From a virus: a DNA stretch of 64,000 nt. Positions 29,332 through 38,212 of this stretch are shown in pieces (position 1 is the stretch's first letter; the number at the start of each line of letters is the position of its first letter). The notes beneath the pieces were generated by a model. It was given only the letters and a program-made list of their open reading frames with translations. It was not told the origin of the DNA and did no database searches. Both the position numbers and the translations under genes were made by a program. Location of the stretch: positions 1 through 64,000 of the IMG/VR virus record IMGVR_UViG_3300032268_001078. One strand, written 5' to 3'.

Positions 29332-29709
29332 TTACGAATTAATTAAATTCCACAAGTCTTCAGGTGTATTACAAAGTATTATTTTACCATCATTATCCAT
29401 AAGTTGGTTTTCAGTTCCATCTGGATTTAATCTGCCATAAATGTAAAAATCAATTAAATCCATTCCACCATCTCCAAATTGCATTAACATTAAGTCTTCT
29501 ATTATTTTATAATAAAGTTCATTGTATGTTGAATAATCTAGTCTTAAATCACTAAATAATTTTTCTTGGCGTTCTAGTGCTTCTTCTAAATTAGTAATAA
29601 TACTAATAAAAATTGCCTTTTTGTTTGAAGAAATAGTTCTGGTTTTACGTTTTATTTCAACGTTACCAAACGTTTTATTCTTCACCGGGTTTAGTTTCTT
29701 CTGTGTCAT
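29332..29709 (-). CDS. conserved hypothetical phage protein (125 aa)
   Basis: A basic start (MTQKKLNPVKNKTFGNVEIK) precedes a helical domain with FSDLRLDYSTYNELYYKIIE and FYIYGRLNPDGTENQL. The pattern resembles a short conserved protein in T4-like phages of aquatic bacteria. Start at 29709 is chosen to limit overlap with the gene upstream. Function unknown. Confidence 0.65.
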   Translation of the reverse strand: MTQKKLNPVKNKTFGNVEIKRKTRTISSNKKAIFISIITNLEEALERQEKLFSDLRLDYSTYNELYYKIIEDLMLMQFGDGGMDLIDFYIYGRLNPDGTENQLMDNDGKIILCNTPEDLWNLINS

Positions 29710-30076
29710 TTGTAACCTTTGTTTGTTTTTTATTTCCAATTAAATCACTCATAACCCATTGTGATAGAGAATCAAGTGGAACAATAAATCCAATTGCTGT
29801 GAGTTTATCTTTAAAGTCCTTATCACGATCAATAACAATATCGTAATTAGAAAATCGTTTTTGTAAAAAGGCGGCTAATTGATTTCCAACATCATTCAAA
29901 CGAGTTCCATCCACTTGAGAACTATCCTTAGGAATAAATTGAATTTTAACGCCTACCTTTGTTGGGTTTTTATTTACATCAAATTTTACTGACCAATCAA
30001 CACCGCCAAATTTTGTTGAGTATCTTACTGGACCAGTAATGTTTGAAACTTCTAATATAGTGTTTAGGTTGATCAT
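29675..30076 (-). CDS. hypothetical protein (133 aa)
   Basis: Strand-rich first half (TGPVRYSTKFGGVDWSVKFD) followed by a helix and an acidic/basic tail (EETKPGEE). An ATATTTATTA element 7 nt before its start makes it the head of a unit separate from the glycan operon that ends 4 bases earlier. Function unknown. Confidence 0.65.
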   Translation of the reverse strand: MINLNTILEVSNITGPVRYSTKFGGVDWSVKFDVNKNPTKVGVKIQFIPKDSSQVDGTRLNDVGNQLAAFLQKRFSNYDIVIDRDKDFKDKLTAIGFIVPLDSLSQWVMSDLIGNKKQTKVTNDTEETKPGEE

Positions 30077-30079
30077 TTA

Positions 30080-31345
30080 TTAATAAATATGATAAAGATC
30101 TTGTTCTTTAATAGTTGGATTTACTACTATGATTTTACTAGAACTAATATCTTCTAATTTATTTACTGTAATTTTAAATATATCATATTCATAATTACCT
30201 TCTTCGTCTATTGATGTTGAAATAATATCTTGTAAGTTAATAAGAAAACTACTAAAATTGTTATGATTGATTTTACTTATATCAAACTCAACAACAATAT
30301 CATCTTCTACTTCATCAACAAATTGTGGTAGCTCTTGTCTAAACATATAACTGTATTTATTCCAATCTTCATTTGTTATGTTATATAATTCATTGGCAAC
30401 ATTATGTTGTTTATTTAAATTATCTAAAAATGGTATTACTAGTCCAATTGGTGCTGATATTTTATTAAAACACATTTGAACTGAATCAAATATGTCTAAA
30501 CTATTTGTTCCTGTAATTTTGGCTGATATGTTATAATATTTTATTTTGTCAGTTGAATGATTAAATTTACCCCACTTTTTAATAAATCTAGACATTTCAA
30601 TACTATCAGCTTGTTGTTGTAACTGTACTCTCAATTGTGCTTCTTTATTATTTTTATCAAACCAATTTTTACCTCTACTTGATGTACAAGTAAAATGATA
30701 AACTAATGCTTCCCATGTTTGAATAATTTGAGTATCATTCAATACTAAACGAGTCAATACATCACTGTCTTCTCTAGACCGTCTAAATTGAGTATCGTGA
30801 CCACCTATTGAATTCCAAGTTTGTTTATATAAAGTAAATGGGGCAAAGAAATAATTAGTTTCTGTGTTTTTCTTTAGAGTTTGCGCGTAATTTGTGAATG
30901 CCTCTAAGTCAAACGTGTTTGGGTCCAAACCAAAATCGGCTGTGTGTTTTTCGCCACTAGATGGATGAAGTGGTGGTTCAATTCTAGTTGAACATAAAAT
31001 CATATTCGGTTCAACATGTTTAAGTACTTCTAAATCATAGTCCTTACATACAACCATGTCTGATTGTAAGTAAGAAACTATTTCATTAGTAGCTTGAAGA
31101 AACATTTCATTAATATTTCTTTGATAACCATAAGGAATAGGTAAATGATTTTTAAGTATTTTTAGGTTATTAAATACTTGTTTTTGAGTCATTAACCATT
31201 CAAATGTGTTTTCATTGTCACTATCAATAAACACTAGTACTTCGTGAGTTAGTGTAGATAAGTTTTGTTCTAATGATTTAAATAATAGTTTTAAATTATC
31301 TAATTCATTACGTGACGTATTAATGCAAAACGTTAAATTTTTCAT
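30080..31345 (-). CDS. family 2-like glycosyltransferase (421 aa)
   Basis: The GT-A fold start LTFCINTSRNELDNLKLLFK, acceptor-side YGYQRNINEMFLQATNEIVS and the metal-binding SYLQSDMVVCKDYD (QSD/DxD position) are visible. Later GGHDTQFRRSREDSDVLTRL resembles the C-terminal part of the GT2 catalytic core. The remainder (residues about 240-421) is unassigned. Last gene of the glycan operon; its start lies 26 nt inside the gene upstream. Confidence 0.75.
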   Translation of the reverse strand: MKNLTFCINTSRNELDNLKLLFKSLEQNLSTLTHEVLVFIDSDNENTFEWLMTQKQVFNNLKILKNHLPIPYGYQRNINEMFLQATNEIVSYLQSDMVVCKDYDLEVLKHVEPNMILCSTRIEPPLHPSSGEKHTADFGLDPNTFDLEAFTNYAQTLKKNTETNYFFAPFTLYKQTWNSIGGHDTQFRRSREDSDVLTRLVLNDTQIIQTWEALVYHFTCTSSRGKNWFDKNNKEAQLRVQLQQQADSIEMSRFIKKWGKFNHSTDKIKYYNISAKITGTNSLDIFDSVQMCFNKISAPIGLVIPFLDNLNKQHNVANELYNITNEDWNKYSYMFRQELPQFVDEVEDDIVVEFDISKINHNNFSSFLINLQDIISTSIDEEGNYEYDIFKITVNKLEDISSSKIIVVNPTIKEQDLYHIY

Positions 31346-32141
31346 ATGTTTCTTTAATTCCTTGTTTTAAACCAATTAAATCAATTTTAAGTACTTCTAA
31401 TGGCATTTTACTACCAAAATAAGCATAATCATTGTCTTTACCTACTTTTACTTCTACTTTATGAGTGTCTAAACTATTAATAATATCAGCAATTTCACTT
31501 AACATCAATGTATTTTCATAAGTACAATCAAGTGTTTTAGGTAAGTTTTTATTTGTTAAATAGTATTTTATCACTTCAATAAAGTCTTTCATATAAAAGA
31601 AATCCATTAAACGATCTTTATGAACTGACATTGGTTCGTTATTGATATAGCGTTGAATGTTTGATTTAATAAATCTTGTGTCTAACTCATTTTCATCAAA
31701 TACAGCAAATACTCTAATATTATAAAAATTTTCTTCTTGTTCTACTAGTTTACTGATGATACTTTTACTCATTCCATATGGGTCTGTAGGAAATCGTTTT
31801 CCATCTTCAGTCCATATAGGTGCTATGTTTTGACTTCTGTCAAACTCAGCTCCAGAAGCAATGTTTATTAGTTTATTAAAGCGACTTTTGTTTCTTAGTA
31901 AGTTATAAAACATTTGTAGATTCTGATGAGTCACATTTGCTCCGTCAGCTTGTGTTCTTGATCCACCTGTTGTTGCACAATGAATTACTACATCAAATCG
32001 TTTGTCTTTGAACCATTCATCTACTTTTGTTTGATTTGTTAAATCTACTACATCACGAGTTAACTTAACTGTGTTGTATGGTAATTGTTTACAAATTGTT
32101 GAACCAATATAACCATTTGCTCCTGTAACTAGAATTTTCAT
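31320..32141 (-). CDS. NAD(P)-dependent sugar epimerase/reductase, SDR family (273 aa)
   Basis: Rossmann start MKILVTGANGYIGSTI (TGxxGxxG), catalytic YGMSK (YxxxK), with SGAEFDRS before it. Shorter than a full 4,6-dehydratase and lacking its Asp-Glu pair, so probably a 4-ketoreductase or epimerase acting on a nucleotide sugar. Start at 32141 (TAATATG with the gene upstream) rather than 32174. Confidence 0.8.
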   Translation of the reverse strand: MKILVTGANGYIGSTICKQLPYNTVKLTRDVVDLTNQTKVDEWFKDKRFDVVIHCATTGGSRTQADGANVTHQNLQMFYNLLRNKSRFNKLINIASGAEFDRSQNIAPIWTEDGKRFPTDPYGMSKSIISKLVEQEENFYNIRVFAVFDENELDTRFIKSNIQRYINNEPMSVHKDRLMDFFYMKDFIEVIKYYLTNKNLPKTLDCTYENTLMLSEIADIINSLDTHKVEVKVGKDNDYAYFGSKMPLEVLKIDLIGLKQGIKETYEKFNVLH

Positions 32142-32142
32142 A

Positions 32143-32679
32143 TTATTTTTCTTTTGCGAAATCTCCAAACTCAACTAAAATTGTACTTCTACCATCTGTT
32201 CTATTCAATGCTTTTTCATAAGCAGGAACAATGTCTTCTGGTTTGTGAAGTTCAATTACTTCTATTGTTTTACACATAGATCTAAAAGCATCACTAAAAT
32301 TTCCTTTATGTTGATCTTGGGGATCTACTGGTCTTTCACTACCTACTGCTACTCTAATGATTACTTTAGGAGTACATCTTCCATCAGACATTAATGGATA
32401 TTTATCTAAGTGATTTACTATTTGATCAGTTCCCATCAATAAAAAATTCCAACGTGGAATCACAGATACAGGAATCCAACCTTGAATAGCTAATCCATTT
32501 ACTACTCCACTTTGTAGATACTCAGCTACAGGAAATTCCATTCTTTTTTCTGATGGGATATGTTCCAATGTATCATATAATCCCGTTCCAGCAAATTCAA
32601 CGGCTTGACCTATAAAGATAACCTTTTCGTTTTCAGCTAAAAGAGACATTGCTCTTTGTAATTCTTCAAAATATTTCAT
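32143..32679 (-). CDS. thiamine-diphosphate enzyme, E1-beta/transketolase pyrimidine-binding subunit (178 aa)
   Basis: The fold and key stretch RMEFPVAEYLQSGVVNGLAI match the pyrimidine-binding half of E1-beta/transketolase, with the conserved Glu that activates thiamine diphosphate. VIIRVAVGSERP and a helix at the end complete the domain. The third, C-terminal transketolase domain is absent. It pairs with the 217-aa subunit encoded next to it. In sugar pathways such split enzymes can add a two-carbon unit. Confidence 0.8.
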   Translation of the reverse strand: MKYFEELQRAMSLLAENEKVIFIGQAVEFAGTGLYDTLEHIPSEKRMEFPVAEYLQSGVVNGLAIQGWIPVSVIPRWNFLLMGTDQIVNHLDKYPLMSDGRCTPKVIIRVAVGSERPVDPQDQHKGNFSDAFRSMCKTIEVIELHKPEDIVPAYEKALNRTDGRSTILVEFGDFAKEK

Positions 32680-32683
32680 AAAA

Positions 32684-33337
32684 TTAAAATTGAACTCTCA
32701 TACCAGCACCTGCGTGAGGGTATTTTGTGTTTTTATATTGGTAATACATTAAATTAGGTTGAGTGTAAATTTCTTTATTTTCCATTTTTTGTTTCCACAT
32801 TTCTTTATCATCTATAAAATATGGAATTGTTCTTTTCCAAATATCATTAGTAGGTGTTAATACTGATAACTCATTACTTTCTACTACAAATGTTATTGGT
32901 AATTCACTATTTCTAGCATACTTATATGCTTCATGGAAATGACCCGTTTCAGCAGACATATCACCGACAAAACACCAAACGTGATTATTAGTACCTGCTA
33001 ATTTTTCACCTAAAGCTAATCCTGTAGCTATAGATGGAATACCACCAACAATTGAACTACAAATAAATTTATACTCAGGCATCGTTTGTACCATAGATTT
33101 ACCTTTAAGAATTTCAGCTTCTAAAATATCTGCTGGAATGCCTTTTAATAAGGCTTGGTAATGATTTCTCCACGTGCAACAAATCCAATCATTTGTATTA
33201 TCTACTTGTTCAAAGATTTCTATCATCTTTTCTTCATTATTATGATAAAGATGAATAGGTGCTTTGATGTGTTTTTGATTGAATAATTCACCAATTCTGG
33301 TTTCAAATTCTATTAGTTGTTCTTTATTCATTACCAT
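32684..33337 (-). CDS. thiamine-diphosphate enzyme, E1-alpha/pyrophosphate-binding subunit (217 aa)
   Basis: The ThDP-binding motif is CFVGDMSAETGHFHEAYKYA ... VVESNEL (GD-x~26-N), preceded by SSIVGGIPSIATGLALGEKL as in E1-alpha/transketolase. Much shorter than pyruvate dehydrogenase E1-alpha (about 360 aa). Four bases separate it from the beta subunit gene, so the two probably form a heterodimer or heterotetramer. The donor may be pyruvate or a ketose; this is inference. Confidence 0.8.
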   Translation of the reverse strand: MVMNKEQLIEFETRIGELFNQKHIKAPIHLYHNNEEKMIEIFEQVDNTNDWICCTWRNHYQALLKGIPADILEAEILKGKSMVQTMPEYKFICSSIVGGIPSIATGLALGEKLAGTNNHVWCFVGDMSAETGHFHEAYKYARNSELPITFVVESNELSVLTPTNDIWKRTIPYFIDDKEMWKQKMENKEIYTQPNLMYYQYKNTKYPHAGAGMRVQF

Positions 33338-34281
33338 ATAAATCTATTTCTGTAGTATTCTACTATATTTGGAAGTGCATCATCAAAATTCATTTGTGGT
33401 TTCCATCCTAATGCTCTTAATTTATTATCATTTAAAGCATAACGAACATCTTGACCAGGTCTAGAATAAGATAAATCTAAATACTTTTCAAAATTTTCTT
33501 CTTTCGTATATAATGTAATAATTTTTTTTACAGTAGCCAAATTTGATTGTTCAAACCCTCCACAAATGTTGTAAATTTCATTTTTTACTCCTGCTTCAAT
33601 AATTATAATAACAGCTTGAGCAGTATCATAAGCGTGTAACCAGTTTCTAACTGGAGTTCCATTATTGTGAAGTGGAATTTGTCTTCCTAATTCTAAATAT
33701 TTTAATGTTTTAGGAATTAATTTTTCTACATATTGACCACTCCCATAATTATTAGTTGGTCTAATAATGATATATGGTAAATTATAAGTACGACCCCAAG
33801 CAGTAATCAATTGATCTGCTGCTGCTTTTGTTGCGGAGTATGGATTACTTGGTTTTAATAAATCAGTTTCAATGTGTTCACCTTCATTAATGTCTCCATA
33901 TACTTCATCAGTACTAAAGTGTAATAATACTGGTACGTGTTGACCTTCTTGTCTGTGGTTGCGAATTAATTCTAATAAGTTGTGAACACCATTAATATTT
34001 GAATGAATAAAGTCATCACTTCCTACAATACTGTTTCCAACGTGAGTTTCAGCAGCTGTGTTGATAACATAATCACAATCATACAAAAAATCAATATCAT
34101 AAATATCTTTTTCTTCAAAAATGAAATTGTTATAACCTAAAAATTCATCTAATAAATCTTTATTAGCAGCATAAGTCATTTTATCAATTCCTCTAACTTG
34201 CCAACCTTTCTTTAAACACTCTCGTGTTACATAGGATCCAATAAATCCTAAACAACCTGTTATATATACTACTTTTGTCAT
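33331..34281 (-). CDS. NDP-glucose 4,6-dehydratase, RmlB/RfbG-like (316 aa)
   Basis: Start VVYITGCLGFIGSYVTRECL and KMTYAANKDLL fit RmlB, which binds NAD. The active-site stretch FSTDEVYGD holds Thr-Asp-Glu, and NPYSATKAA is the YxxxK motif. RPTNNYGSGQYVEKLIPKTL follows as in RmlB. It would convert an NDP-glucose to the 4-keto-6-deoxy form, the starting point for deoxyhexoses. No nucleotidyltransferase (RmlA/RfbF) gene is in the window, so the activated sugar may come from the host. Confidence 0.88.
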   Translation of the reverse strand: MTKVVYITGCLGFIGSYVTRECLKKGWQVRGIDKMTYAANKDLLDEFLGYNNFIFEEKDIYDIDFLYDCDYVINTAAETHVGNSIVGSDDFIHSNINGVHNLLELIRNHRQEGQHVPVLLHFSTDEVYGDINEGEHIETDLLKPSNPYSATKAAADQLITAWGRTYNLPYIIIRPTNNYGSGQYVEKLIPKTLKYLELGRQIPLHNNGTPVRNWLHAYDTAQAVIIIIEAGVKNEIYNICGGFEQSNLATVKKIITLYTKEENFEKYLDLSYSRPGQDVRYALNDNKLRALGWKPQMNFDDALPNIVEYYRNRFIW

Positions 34282-34284
34282 ATT

Positions 34285-34953
34285 CTATTTATATAAATTT
34301 TCATCATAACTTACAGCGGTTAAAAAATCATCATATACATTAAATACACTTTTATATTTTGATTCATTATTTGATCCTATCCAAAATTCACATTTGTGTC
34401 TCACATCATAAATTACAGGTAACATTTGTGGATCTTGTAATGTATTAATATGACTAGCTCTAGCCCACCAGAAATTATTAGAATAGTGTCTCACTGGATT
34501 GTAAATAAGTTCTGCTCCACATACATCAAATTCTTCTAACCATTTTAAACTGTCTTTGTATTTAGTAATATTCCAATATGATTGATATTTTCTAATATCC
34601 TCAATATATTTAAATTCTTTAACATATTTACTACTACTTGAACCTTTAGTATGTAAATATAAAATATTATCGTTTGGATTATTTTTACAATGTTCTATTA
34701 TTTTATATAAAGTTGGAAATTCCCACTGATATATATCTTCACCATTATAATTTAATTTACCTTTAGGTACATCAAATTTTATATTAGGGTCTCCAATTAA
34801 TTCTAGATTAATTTGATCAACATCTTCATATAATTTAGAATCAAGTATATTTTTAGAAATTTCATCAATTATAGATTGACATCTATCTTCATTAGGGGTA
34901 CCAAATTTATCTATAATTAAATTACCCGCGTGTATAAATACTACATTTCCCAT
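34285..34953 (-). CDS. glycosyltransferase-like protein with YLHTKG motif (222 aa)
   Basis: ILYLHTKGSSSSKYVKEFKY, then WLEEFDVCGAELIYNPVRHY and FWWARASHINTL, form a pattern found in small putative transferases in surface-polysaccharide clusters. Position in the operon supports this. No experimentally defined family can be claimed from sequence alone. Confidence 0.65.
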   Translation of the reverse strand: MGNVVFIHAGNLIIDKFGTPNEDRCQSIIDEISKNILDSKLYEDVDQINLELIGDPNIKFDVPKGKLNYNGEDIYQWEFPTLYKIIEHCKNNPNDNILYLHTKGSSSSKYVKEFKYIEDIRKYQSYWNITKYKDSLKWLEEFDVCGAELIYNPVRHYSNNFWWARASHINTLQDPQMLPVIYDVRHKCEFWIGSNNESKYKSVFNVYDDFLTAVSYDENLYK

Positions 34954-34954
34954 A

Positions 34955-35803
34955 TTAATTGTTTTTATAATAATTTACTAATTTTTTAACAGCGTCTTCA
35001 GCACTGTATTTATTTTGGAATCCATATGATTTCAATTTAGTTATGTCTAGCCACGAATGTTCTACCTGAACTACATTGTGAAAATGAGGAGGATCCATTT
35101 TGGTTATGATTGATGTTGAATTAGATTCTTTTACAGCTAATTCTATCGCATCTATCAAAGCAGTTGGAGTACCAGTTCCAATATTAATGATTTCATTTGT
35201 TGGAGCTTTATCAATACAATGGATTATTGCATCACATACATCATCTACATAAATGTAATCACGTTTAGCAGTTCCACCATTATACAATAACAATTCTTCT
35301 CCTTCAACTGATTGTTTTAGTAAAAATTGCATAGCATTTTTCTTTCTAGATATTTTATTATCACCTTCTCCAATAACATTAGCTAATCTAAATATTCTGT
35401 ATTTAATTCCAAATGTTTCACAGTAACTGATTAACATTTGTTCAGCACAACGTTTTGTAATACTATAGAATCCTGTTGGGTTACAGTGAGTTGTGTCTTC
35501 ACTAAATGGTACATTTTCATTTTTACCATAAACAAACCAACTACTAACAAAGTTAAATACTAAATTAGGATCATTTTTATCTATGTTTTTTAATACATCC
35601 ATCAATACATTTAAATTAGTATTAATATCAATATGTAAATTATTATGTATATTATAATTATCTACTGTACTAATAAAATACAGTATATTATTTGATTTAG
35701 GGATATAATCATCCCTATCAATTTTGATAATTTGATCTTGATTCATTTCACAAAATCTACTACCTATAAAACCTGTTCCTCCAAAAATTGATATTTTATT
35801 CAT
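34955..35803 (-). CDS. NAD(P)-dependent epimerase/reductase, SDR family (282 aa)
   Basis: Start KISIFGGTGFIGSRFCEM, later FVSSWFVYGKN and GFYSITKRCAEQML (YxxxK). RLANVIGEGDN and YNGGTAKRDYIYVDDVCDAI resemble nucleotide-sugar epimerases/4-ketoreductases. The second SDR of the operon besides the dehydratase. The final stereochemistry of the sugar would depend on it. Confidence 0.8.
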   Translation of the reverse strand: MNKISIFGGTGFIGSRFCEMNQDQIIKIDRDDYIPKSNNILYFISTVDNYNIHNNLHIDINTNLNVLMDVLKNIDKNDPNLVFNFVSSWFVYGKNENVPFSEDTTHCNPTGFYSITKRCAEQMLISYCETFGIKYRIFRLANVIGEGDNKISRKKNAMQFLLKQSVEGEELLLYNGGTAKRDYIYVDDVCDAIIHCIDKAPTNEIINIGTGTPTALIDAIELAVKESNSTSIITKMDPPHFHNVVQVEHSWLDITKLKSYGFQNKYSAEDAVKKLVNYYKNN

Positions 35804-36468
35804 TATATTGTTTTTAATAATTTTATTTTATCTTTAAATTGTTGTCCTTCTCCTTGGAATATCCAAGCGTCTCCTTTACCATGAAAACCAAAACAATTAT
35901 CTAAGTTGTATTCACATTCTGGTATTTTTGATTCTAATGAAAAATTCATAGCTACATCTACTGGTGCGTATTTACATCCATTTGATATAAAATAATCATA
36001 GTGAGTATTAGTTACATATATATCATCATGTTGATTATTAATAGGTAAGTTTAAAGCTAAATCTAAAAACTTTTTACTTTTAAGTACAAATCCACCATTT
36101 CCTACTCTATTATTAGGACACCAAGTTGCTTCTAATGGCCATGGTGCCCCAATATAATCATATTCAAACCACTCATCATCCCATAAATGTGGATTAATAA
36201 TAAATCCATCATCGTGTATAGTAATACAATAGTCATTATTAACATATTTAACTAGTTCAAAAACCATAAAACTGTTAATACTATCGTGAGTTTGATTTCC
36301 TATATTATGAAATTCAATATGATCAGGACAATTATCTGGTTTATAGTGTGCTAATAATTTAATACTACCAAACTCAATGTCTTTAGAACTATACAACAAT
36401 GCTTTAACAGACTGTTCTGGATTAACACAATTAATTGATATTAAATCTATATTTTTTAATTGTTTCAT
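35803..36468 (-). CDS. DUF5672-type putative glycosyltransferase (221 aa)
   Basis: Diagnostic stretch: YCITIHDDGFIINPHLWDDE, YDYIGAPWPLEAT, then RVGNGGFVLKSKKFLDLAL, as in DUF5672 proteins, which occur in glycan clusters and adopt a GT-A-like fold. Asp pair HDDG may bind the metal. The start overlaps the neighbour's stop by 4 nt. Confidence 0.7.
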   Translation of the reverse strand: MKQLKNIDLISINCVNPEQSVKALLYSSKDIEFGSIKLLAHYKPDNCPDHIEFHNIGNQTHDSINSFMVFELVKYVNNDYCITIHDDGFIINPHLWDDEWFEYDYIGAPWPLEATWCPNNRVGNGGFVLKSKKFLDLALNLPINNQHDDIYVTNTHYDYFISNGCKYAPVDVAMNFSLESKIPECEYNLDNCFGFHGKGDAWIFQGEGQQFKDKIKLLKTI

Positions 36469-37436
36469 AGTTTGTTAAAAAAATTATTTATGTAGTAATC
36501 TTCAATATGTTTTTGATTTTCAGTACAACCATAAGCCATATGAATTCCATAACAGTTTCTAACATAAATTGGAGATTTATTTGTATTATTTGCTAACTTT
36601 GTTAATTGACCTTCATCCCAATGATCAAAAAATAGTGTTTGTGCTTCTTTATAAAATTCAGTTGTTGAAATAAATAAATTATTACAAACATAAGGAGTAG
36701 TGTATTTTTCTAAATAACAATTACTATTATTTAATACTAAATGTTTATTGTTTATCGCATGGTTAGCTATATACATATTATAATCATATGAAAATCTAGC
36801 TGGGTGGACACCTTTGACAATATCAAAATACCAAGGCAAATTTCTATTTTCAGTTGGATCAACCGAATTAACAAACTCCCAATATTTGTCTCCATCCCAA
36901 CTATCTAATTGATTAATATAATTAATAATTTTAGTGTAATTACAACCCCAAATATCTGGTGTTATATTATCTTTCATAAAGATATTATTTACAATTTCTT
37001 TTTCGCTTTTATTTAAGAAATCTTTAATAAATAATTCAACAGTTGGAATACCGTTAGATAATGTAGGTACTAAAATAGATACTGATGAGTCTTTTAATAC
37101 ATCAACATTTTCAATCATGTAATCCCACACATATCTATTTATAAAAACATCATCATCCCATTTACATAAATACTCAGAATCTAAATTTTTAGTAATTTCC
37201 ATTTTTTCTGAGTATTCGTCTGTTTTCAATGGTGCTAAAAATACTTCAATGTTTTTATTTGATACTTGTTTTAACATTTCAATCCATACATCTTCATTAG
37301 AATGATGAATACATGCTACTAAACGTACTTTAGATTTATTTTCTTCTTTTATATTAGAAAATTCATTTAAAGCTGCTTTTACTAAAGATAGTCTATATTG
37401 ATTTGTTGAACTATTAAATAGATTGATTTGTATCAT
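36465..37436 (-). CDS. putative GT-A glycosyltransferase (323 aa)
   Basis: Begins MIQINLFNSSTNQYRLSLVK, with LDSEYLCKWDDDVFINRYVW in the GT-A metal-binding position (DDD) at about residues 85-100. Substrate unknown. Operonic, 4-nt overlaps. Confidence 0.65.
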   Translation of the reverse strand: MIQINLFNSSTNQYRLSLVKAALNEFSNIKEENKSKVRLVACIHHSNEDVWIEMLKQVSNKNIEVFLAPLKTDEYSEKMEITKNLDSEYLCKWDDDVFINRYVWDYMIENVDVLKDSSVSILVPTLSNGIPTVELFIKDFLNKSEKEIVNNIFMKDNITPDIWGCNYTKIINYINQLDSWDGDKYWEFVNSVDPTENRNLPWYFDIVKGVHPARFSYDYNMYIANHAINNKHLVLNNSNCYLEKYTTPYVCNNLFISTTEFYKEAQTLFFDHWDEGQLTKLANNTNKSPIYVRNCYGIHMAYGCTENQKHIEDYYINNFFNKL

Positions 37437-38212
37437 AGGTATGAGTATGGTAAATTTAAATTTAATGCTCGTACAAAATAATTAACATTAGATCCTGTGC
37501 AACAAAGTAACATATCAACTTTAGATAATAAATACGCTTCAATTATAACATCTTCTCCAATATAATATTTACTACATTGATATGAATTTTGATAATGTAA
37601 TGGAGATTCTGAAGTACTTCTAAATGTTACATCATATTCTATAACTTTGTCTCCATATGCTTGTTTGATACAATCAACACGATATTGTTCATCCGACGCA
37701 ATAAAGATATAATCATAATCATTGACATATTTTGAAATTTGTTCAATATAATATGACATATTTTTTTTATCTGGATGATCTGTGCCACGAGCATGAATTC
37801 CTAATATTTTTTTATCTTTAAAATATTGTTTGTGAAAATTATCAATCTTTTCTGTTACATGTGGTAATAGTTGTACATGTTGTTTAATAATCTCATGATA
37901 TTCTATTCTTCGTTGTTCGTATAATTCTGGTGTTAGATATATATCTCTGAATTCACTCCATTCATCATATAATAATCCAACTTCTGATAATATTTCAGTT
38001 GGCATTTTATTAATATGAGGTTGTTCAAAATAATAATCCCACACATTTTCGATACCTTGTTGAAGATACATTTCTTCATCGAAATAACAAGATTCTCTAC
38101 CAAAATATACATAATATTTATCGTTGGGAAAATGGTACATTGCTCTAATTGTTTGCCATATAAATGCAAACATTCCAGAATTAGGTTGGGTTGGGTGTAA
38201 ATATCTATACAT
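37433..38212 (-). CDS. fucosyltransferase-superfamily protein with HARGTD motif (259 aa)
   Basis: ILGIHARGTDHPDKK resembles the H-x-R-x-(T/D)-D GDP-binding motif of NodZ/alpha-1,6 and O-fucosyltransferases (GT23-like superfamily). Downstream YDYIFIASDEQYRVD and EDVIIEAYLLSKVDMLLCCT fit the second half of that fold. Probably transfers a deoxyhexose from a nucleotide donor. Confidence 0.7.
   Translation of the reverse strand: MYRYLHPTQPNSGMFAFIWQTIRAMYHFPNDKYYVYFGRESCYFDEEMYLQQGIENVWDYYFEQPHINKMPTEILSEVGLLYDEWSEFRDIYLTPELYEQRRIEYHEIIKQHVQLLPHVTEKIDNFHKQYFKDKKILGIHARGTDHPDKKNMSYYIEQISKYVNDYDYIFIASDEQYRVDCIKQAYGDKVIEYDVTFRSTSESPLHYQNSYQCSKYYIGEDVIIEAYLLSKVDMLLCCTGSNVNYFVRALNLNLPYSYL

Noticed and set aside
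37933-38169. 78-aa minus-strand ORF within the fucosyltransferase-like gene
   Set aside because: Internal out-of-frame ORF without start context; the main frame carries the HARGTD motif.
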